Below, one piece after another: positions 58,401 through 64,000 of a stretch of DNA of 64,000 bases. The notes beneath the pieces are model-generated. The model was not told the origin of the DNA. It was given only the letters and a program-made list of their open reading frames with translations, and did not search any database. The DNA comes from Impatiens glandulifera (lineage: Eukaryota; Streptophyta; Magnoliopsida; Ericales; Balsaminaceae): contig NC_061863.1 of assembly GCF_907164915.1 (NCBI RefSeq), forward strand, positions 65,463,364-65,527,363. Direction: 5' to 3'. Position 1 is the stretch's first letter, and the number at the start of each line of letters is the position of its first letter. The translations under genes and the position numbers were made by a program.

Positions 58401-61400
58401 GTGAGGCAGTTGGTCTTTGTTCTAAACAGCTTGGAGGGAAAGGACATTTAGCTGATGTAGCGTGCTATATTCTCTGCATGGAAGATCGTTTGCGTGGGCT
58501 CCTATCAGGTCCGTGGTCAAAGCCACATTATAGCAGTTTATGGCGTCAAAGTCTCCTAAAGTCAACCAGCATGGCTGATATAAAACATTTATTTCTTATG
58601 GTTAGTTTTTCTCCCTCTATAACCTCTATCATTGGATCATGCCTACTGCAAGTGTTCTTTTCAATTTCCTAAGAGTGTTAGTAATAGCCAAAAAACATGG
58701 AACATATTTGATACATCACCAAATTATAATAGATAGAATTGACATAAAGCCATTCATGAAAAGATAGAATTTCCCAGAGGACTAGATGAAGAGAAACCGA
58801 ACTATTCAAGTTCATTCAATAATAGTTCGACATACCATTACACATATTAAATTTACTTATAACACTAACTAGCAACTACTAATGAGTTCCTCTCCCTTCA
58901 TTATTTAGAGGGGGAAACCACATTACAATACAGGCTGCCTAACATAAACTGTATGTATATTAAATAGATACTTAGTATTTCGTTGTTAGTTATAAGTGGT
59001 TAAAAGTAGTTGGAGGTCGTTATGTTGGTAGTTACTAGTTAAATGGTTAGTTATATTCAGTTATCAATCCAGTACTTTAAATATTATGCATCTATCATGC
59101 AATATATATGTTGAATGAACTTGAATAGTTCGGTTTCTCTTCTCATCTAGGCCTTTGGACTGTTCTTTGGAATGTATTCTCTTGGTAAGAAAATAGTTCA
59201 TAGTGAAATATGAAGAAGCAACCCTCAAAAGTCAAAGCTCATGCATATTACAAATAGGATTCGGACTAGGTGGTACTGAAGGTGGCTACATATGAGCTGT
59301 CAAATTTGGTGCCACAACTTTTCATCATGTCACTGCAGTGTTAAAAAATCTATTAAATTCCATAATTTAGAGCATATTTGCAGTCAGTTTGCACATTTGA
59401 AGCTCATCTAGGAAATCCATGTTTACTTTCTTTATGCTTTACCTTAGGGTTTGTTTGAGTTTAGAGACTAATTGTAATCTCTTGTTATTAATTGACTATG
59501 ACGCTGGTAATTATGCAGTTAGAGCTTAATTTGCACCATCGGGCACTTTCAGCAGAGTGGCTGAAACAAGTTGATACTGTTTCAACATTGGGTTCTGCTT
59601 GTCATATTGTGATCAACACAGCACGTGCATCTTCAAAACATGGGATTATCAGAAAAAGAGGACAGCCTTCACATGTGGAAACTACTAAAATTTCCTTAAA
59701 TGCTTCTGGTGGCTTGTGTTTACTTTGGTGGAGAGGTGGTAGTGTGTCACGTCATTTGTTTAATTGGAAGGTTTTGCCCCGCTCCATGGCGTCTAAGGCT
59801 GCTCGGCAAGGTCAGAAATAGTCTGTGTTACATCTTTTTCAACTGTGTCTATCATCAATCCTTGTTTGTCTAATGTTTAATTTCTGCAGGTGGTTGTACA
59901 AGGATACCTGATGTATCATGTTCCGATGGTCCTGAATTTTCGAAGAGAATCAAACGTGTTGCTTGGAAAGCTTCCGTAGAGTCATCGAGAAGTGTGGAAC
60001 ATCTGGCTCTCCAGGTATGTTCTCTTCGTGCTGGGTCTTAGGTACATGTGGCATATGTTTCTGGATCTCGATCTGAATTCGGACCAAGATGATGAGAAAT
60101 CATCATTTTTTTTACTGCCAGACTAAGTTCTCCAAACGTGATTTCATATGCATCCAAATATAGATTAAGTTTTGTTTCCAAATATGATCTCAGAGGGATC
60201 CATATCCAGATGAGATATCTTACAAAAAAATGTGTTTCCAAATGGGGCCAAGATTAGGTGTATTGACCTTGCACTTCCATTTTGTTGTCTAATCAGAATG
60301 TTCATGGGTTTAAAGTTAAAACAGCCATTCATTTATTCGGTGACCTACTTTTGTTGCATATTTTATACTTTTATTTTTATTTGAAAATGGTCATGAAGGC
60401 TAAAACTCACAACCCTTTTTTTTCATTTTGTATACTGCAATTTAGTAACTTCATGTGTTCCAAATGTTAAACAGGTTAGAGAGCTTGATGCAAACATCAA
60501 ATGGGATGAGATTGAGAACACCTGTCTTCTCTCAAAGGCGGATCACCTCAGAAAATCAATAAGGCCATTCAAGAAAGTTATAGTTCGTCGGAAGTGCTTA
60601 GAAGGAAATGTGGCGAAGTATCTGCTTGATTTTGGAAAGAGAAGAATTATACCTGAGATTGTTCGAAGTCATGGTGTCATTGTTAAAGAATCATCAAGTG
60701 ATAGAAAGAAATATTGGCTTGAAGAATCACATGTTCCTCTGCATCTGCTGAAAAATTTTGAAGAGAAAAGAATCACCCGCAAGTCCAATGATATTAGTTC
60801 AAGAGAACATCGGGATTTTGCTGGAATAGGAAATAAGCAGCGGAGGAAGGATATATTCTCATATCTTTCTTCTAAGGCAGAGAGGTCTGGGAAATATCAG
60901 TGTGGCCAATGTAGCAAAGAGGTTCTAATGAGGTACAAAATGATGATTGCTTGCTCTCACAATGAAATCTAACTGGTCTTGTCATTTATTCTACTTATTG
61001 TTTGATGTATAAATGTCTTTTATTTATAAGTGATGTATGTATAGTAGACTTGAGATCAATTTACGTTTCTCTCCCTACGAAATCTTACTCTTTATCTGGT
61101 TGGTTCTTTTCCTTGGCAGGGAAGCTGTGAGCTGCCAGCAGTGCAAAGGTACGAGTTATTTGATTAGAAATAAATACAAAGACCATAATATATTATTTTT
61201 AAGCTACTTTTGTAGTGAATATTTGCCAATACTTTTGCCCTTGAAGGCTTGAATGCAGAAAAAACTTTTTAAAACTAAATCTGTTGATACTTTTAGCTTA
61301 TCGTTGCAATGACATAATTGATTAAAACCGTTATAAATTCCTGTCATTTGGTTATGAAACCACTGCATCTCAAGGTCAAATTGGATTTCTGTGTGAAGAT

Positions 61401-62789
61401 CATTCATGTTTTCATGTAATAATTAGATATACACGTTCTCTGTGTTTGCTTTTCATATAGGCTTCTTCCATATGAAGCACGCGGGGATATCTGATGGAGC
61501 CTATGCTGCCAAGTGCAACTTTACCTGTAAGAAATGCAATAAGCAGGCAGGAAATGGTAAAAAAGACATTGTTGGCAAAAAGAAGACCTCCAAAGTCAAT
61601 AAAATGTTGAAATCTCGTAAAAAGAAACATGTTGTAGTTGTGTCTCTTAGACGTTCTTCTAGGATTAAAACTGTGACAGAGCAAAATAAGAAGAAGTTTG
61701 GCGGACGGAAGAGAGGAAGACCACCAAAATCCAAGAAAGCGACTTCAACAGAGAAACAGGATAGTGGACGAAAGAGAGGAAGGCCACCGAAATCCAAGGA
61801 AGTGACACCAACAATTAAACATGATAATGGAGGACGGAAGAGAGGAAGACCTCCAAAATCCAATAAAGTGACAACGACAGAGAAACAGAAAGCTAGTTGC
61901 AAGGGGAAAAGGACACGGTTCTCACGTATTTATTGGATTAACGGTCTTAAGTTGTCTGAAGTAAAAGATGACGAACGGGTTACAAACTTCAGGAGCAAGA
62001 AGCTTCTTATCCCTTCTGGATGTACAATTCCAATCCCAAACCCAAACCCAAACTGTGGCCTTTGTGGGGAACCAGAATTCACATCTTCATTGAATTATCT
62101 AGCTTGCGAAGCATGTGGAGGTAAGATTTCTTGTTTTCTTGAATTTTGTGTCTTTCTATTGGAGTAACTGGCGGGAGTTACCAGTATTAGAGCTTGTTTG
62201 ATGGAAAAGTATATTATTTAGGTTAAATGACTAAAATATCATTTGTATTTGGTATCATTTTTATAAAAAAGAAGTGAGGGTAATTTGGTATTTTTGTATA
62301 TGTACGTGTACAGATTGGTTTCATGGGGATGCATTTGGACTTGATGAAGATAACATTGGCAGTGTTATTGGTTTCAAGTGCCACAAGTGCCGAAACACTG
62401 AGCCTGTTGTTTGTCCCCATCTGGACAACGATGCATCAGCAGCAGTCAAACTCAGTGAGAATGAGCAACAGAAGTCAGCAGCAGAAGAAGAGGAAACGCC
62501 AGCATGCAAACTCAGTGAGAATGAGCAACAGAAGTCAGCAACTGCAGCAGCAGAAGAAGAAACGCGCAGTCTTCTTCCTTGTGTGAATGGTTTTAGTCAT
62601 GAGGAGGAGCAGTTATCGGAAGCTGCTACAGACAAAGGGACATTAGAAGAATTGGGAACAACATATGGCTTACAGGAAACTACTACTACTACTACTAATG
62701 GTGTTTCTATTGACTGCCTACCGCCACCTGCTAAATCTGATTTTAATGGTTCTACAGACGCCGAAATGGATGAAAAACTTAGCGATTAA
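55440..62789 (+). CDS. DDT domain, PHD-finger and AT-hook chromatin protein (PTM-like)
   Basis: Nine exons: 55,440-56,971, 57,046-57,651, 57,778-58,600, 59,519-59,810, 59,890-60,014, 60,475-60,932, 61,120-61,148, 61,461-62,120 and 62,314-62,789. They total exactly 1,667 codons. In order: a Tudor-like N-terminus (FVGRPIAVTGVVNLYDQ and YEDGCTEQL, residues 1-55); basic GRKPKKRRR; a DDT domain beginning LFDLFSIYAFLRSF (about 445-560); a PHD finger, CCLCKMDGSLICCDGC to WYCPEC (about 632-677); a Cys-rich KCGWCVSCRS segment (about 887); a second PHD-like finger YQCGQCSK to FTCKKCNK (about 1265-1315) interrupted by introns; three GRKRGRPPKS AT-hooks (about 1370-1430); and a final PHD, CGLCGEPE to FKCHKCRN (about 1485-1535). 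The family includes Arabidopsis PTM and its nuclear relatives. No transmembrane segment is visible, so it is probably a nuclear relative rather than membrane-anchored PTM itself. The start is the first ATG. Confidence 0.92.
58783..59149. mobile_element. Inverted-repeat insertion in intron 3 of the DDT/PHD gene
   Basis: Arms of 37 and 39 bp (58,783-58,819 and 59,111-59,149) are near-perfect inverted copies containing gagaaaccgaactattcaag. They enclose about 290 bp without coding capacity. The structure is MITE-like or foldback-like. No clear target duplication was found. Intron 3 is 918 bp, the longest in this gene, largely because of it. Confidence 0.65.
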
Positions 62790-64000
62790 TTCTGAAAGTT
62801 ATAGGCTCCAAGTTAAAATAGGAAAATGTAGGTTAATTTTTCTTCCATGTACAATGTCAGTTGATAATCATCCCATATCAATTTTCTGATTTTATTTGAT
62901 TGGAAGTAGCAGTTAGTCAGTCAGTCAATGGATTCCTTCATACTAAAGATTCTCATTGAAGTAGGAATTTGATCTTTTTTTTTTTCTTTTTTTTTATTCT
63001 AACAGTCCCTTATTTTCATGTACAAAAGCTACTTATAGTTTGAGTTACAGAGGATTCAGCATGTTTTTATTTTATATGTTGTGTAATTTAGTGAATTTTT
63101 GTGCTTAATTACTAAGTTTAGTTTGAGGAAGTTAATCTCTTCCAAATTTATGGTTATATTGTCATGATACTTGCCAACATTACCCGAGTAAGGATATGTT
63201 TGGAAAAAATCAACCCATCAAAAAGATTACCAATTGATATGGTTCAATCCTGTTTGGGAAGCCATTGAACTTGTTTGATGTAGGGTTATTTGAAAATAAT
63301 AAGGATGTTGTTTGGAAAATATATTGATTATTAAAAATGAATTATTTTAACTAATTAATTAAAATACTTTTTTTTTTATGTAATTTGAGTTAAAAAAATG
63401 ATTATGACATCACAATTGCTATGGTTCAACCTCTATAGGAAGTCCACTGGCTTGTTTGATGTATTCTTTTATCAAAACTCTATATCTTGATTATAAATAA
63501 AGCTAGCAAGATATTGTGTAGGTTTGATAAATTTTTAGATGTCTTTCTCTTATACATCAAATCATTAATATTTCTAATTTTGTGGACTAGTTTAATAAAA
63601 ACATCAAACACAATTAAGTAAGAAAAAACTATTATAATAACAAAATCTTAGGGTTTGAATTATTAGGGTTATTTCCAAATAATATGAGCTATTTGAAAAA
63701 TATATATATGTACTTGGAAATAATTTGAGTTATTTGAGAAGTATATTGAAACTAGTTGTTCATAGAGAACTCTCTTATATGTATTTTTTATTTTTTTTAA
63801 TAATTTTATGTAACTCTCATGATAATTATTTCTTTATAATATTTTTTTTTAAATATATTTATTTAATTTTAGGGAAATCGCAACTCGCATTATAAAAAAG
63901 ACTTAGCCTATCAAGGTCGCTATTTTCATAATCGCAATATGTATCATTCCTTTTAATTTTATTAGTAATGTTTTTATCGACAAATATAACGATAAGTTTT
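62790..64000. other. 3' flank of the DDT/PHD gene
   Basis: The 3' untranslated region and AT-rich intergenic DNA. Two related pieces, at about 63,231-63,300 and 63,407-63,465, share tatggttcaa, ggaag and cttgtttgatgta, a weak direct repeat. No gene is visible to the end of the window. Confidence 0.5.

Noticed and set aside
61501..61902. Reverse frame with repeated LDFGGLPLFRP
   Set aside because: Antisense of the AT-hook repeats in exon 8 of the DDT/PHD gene.

Overview
The window is nuclear DNA of a flowering plant, most likely a eudicot. It has GT-AG introns, AT-rich intergenic DNA, plant-only gene families (bilin reductase HY2, pectin methylesterase and its inhibitor, GRAS protein SCL3, a DDT/PHD chromatin protein) and many plant transposon remnants. 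The species cannot be named from the sequence.

Layout. Positions 1-32,450 are a recently rearranged tandem segmental duplication. The shared gene order is HY2 - pectin methylesterase (PME) - PME/invertase inhibitor (PMEI, opposite strand) - pseudouridine-5'-phosphate glycosidase (PUMY). Block A (about 2.2-10.85 kb) has an open PME and an open PMEI but only exon 1 of PUMY. Block B (about 17.9 kb onward) has the complete PUMY gene but broken PME and PMEI copies. Both HY2 copies lack the plastid-targeting first exon and share an 8-bp tandem duplication at an exon end that breaks the frame. Between and around the blocks lies a recurring composite repeat, here called D-S-P-M: an AT-rich module D, a satellite unit S of about 490 bp, very long polypyrimidine tracts P, and a module M. 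It is amplified to five tandem units at 12.7-17.3 kb. Several hAT elements are inserted in it. In block B a PME fragment has been inverted against its sister copy, making a long hairpin.

From 32.4 to 41.4 kb lie PUMY (12 exons, with a TRIM-like retroelement in intron 4) and, convergent with it, a single-exon SCL3 GRAS gene. From 43.2 to 45.5 kb is a complete Mutator-like element with a 9-bp target duplication; it carries a small two-exon gene related to the N-terminal part of Ulp1-type transposon-associated proteins, plus several minisatellites. At 47.7 kb is a single-exon gene for a serine-rich protein resembling membrane-associated kinase regulators. A small hAT element sits at 53.5-54.3 kb. 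From 55.4 to 62.8 kb is a nine-exon gene for a 1,666-residue DDT/PHD-finger protein with three AT-hooks. The remaining stretches are AT-rich intergenic DNA with nothing recognisable.

How the genes relate. PME and PMEI belong to antagonistic families acting on wall pectin. PUMY acts in pseudouridine breakdown, HY2 would make the phytochrome chromophore, SCL3 acts in gibberellin and root signalling, and the DDT/PHD protein acts in chromatin. They do not form one pathway. What unites the left half is its history of duplication, reciprocal decay and transposon insertion.
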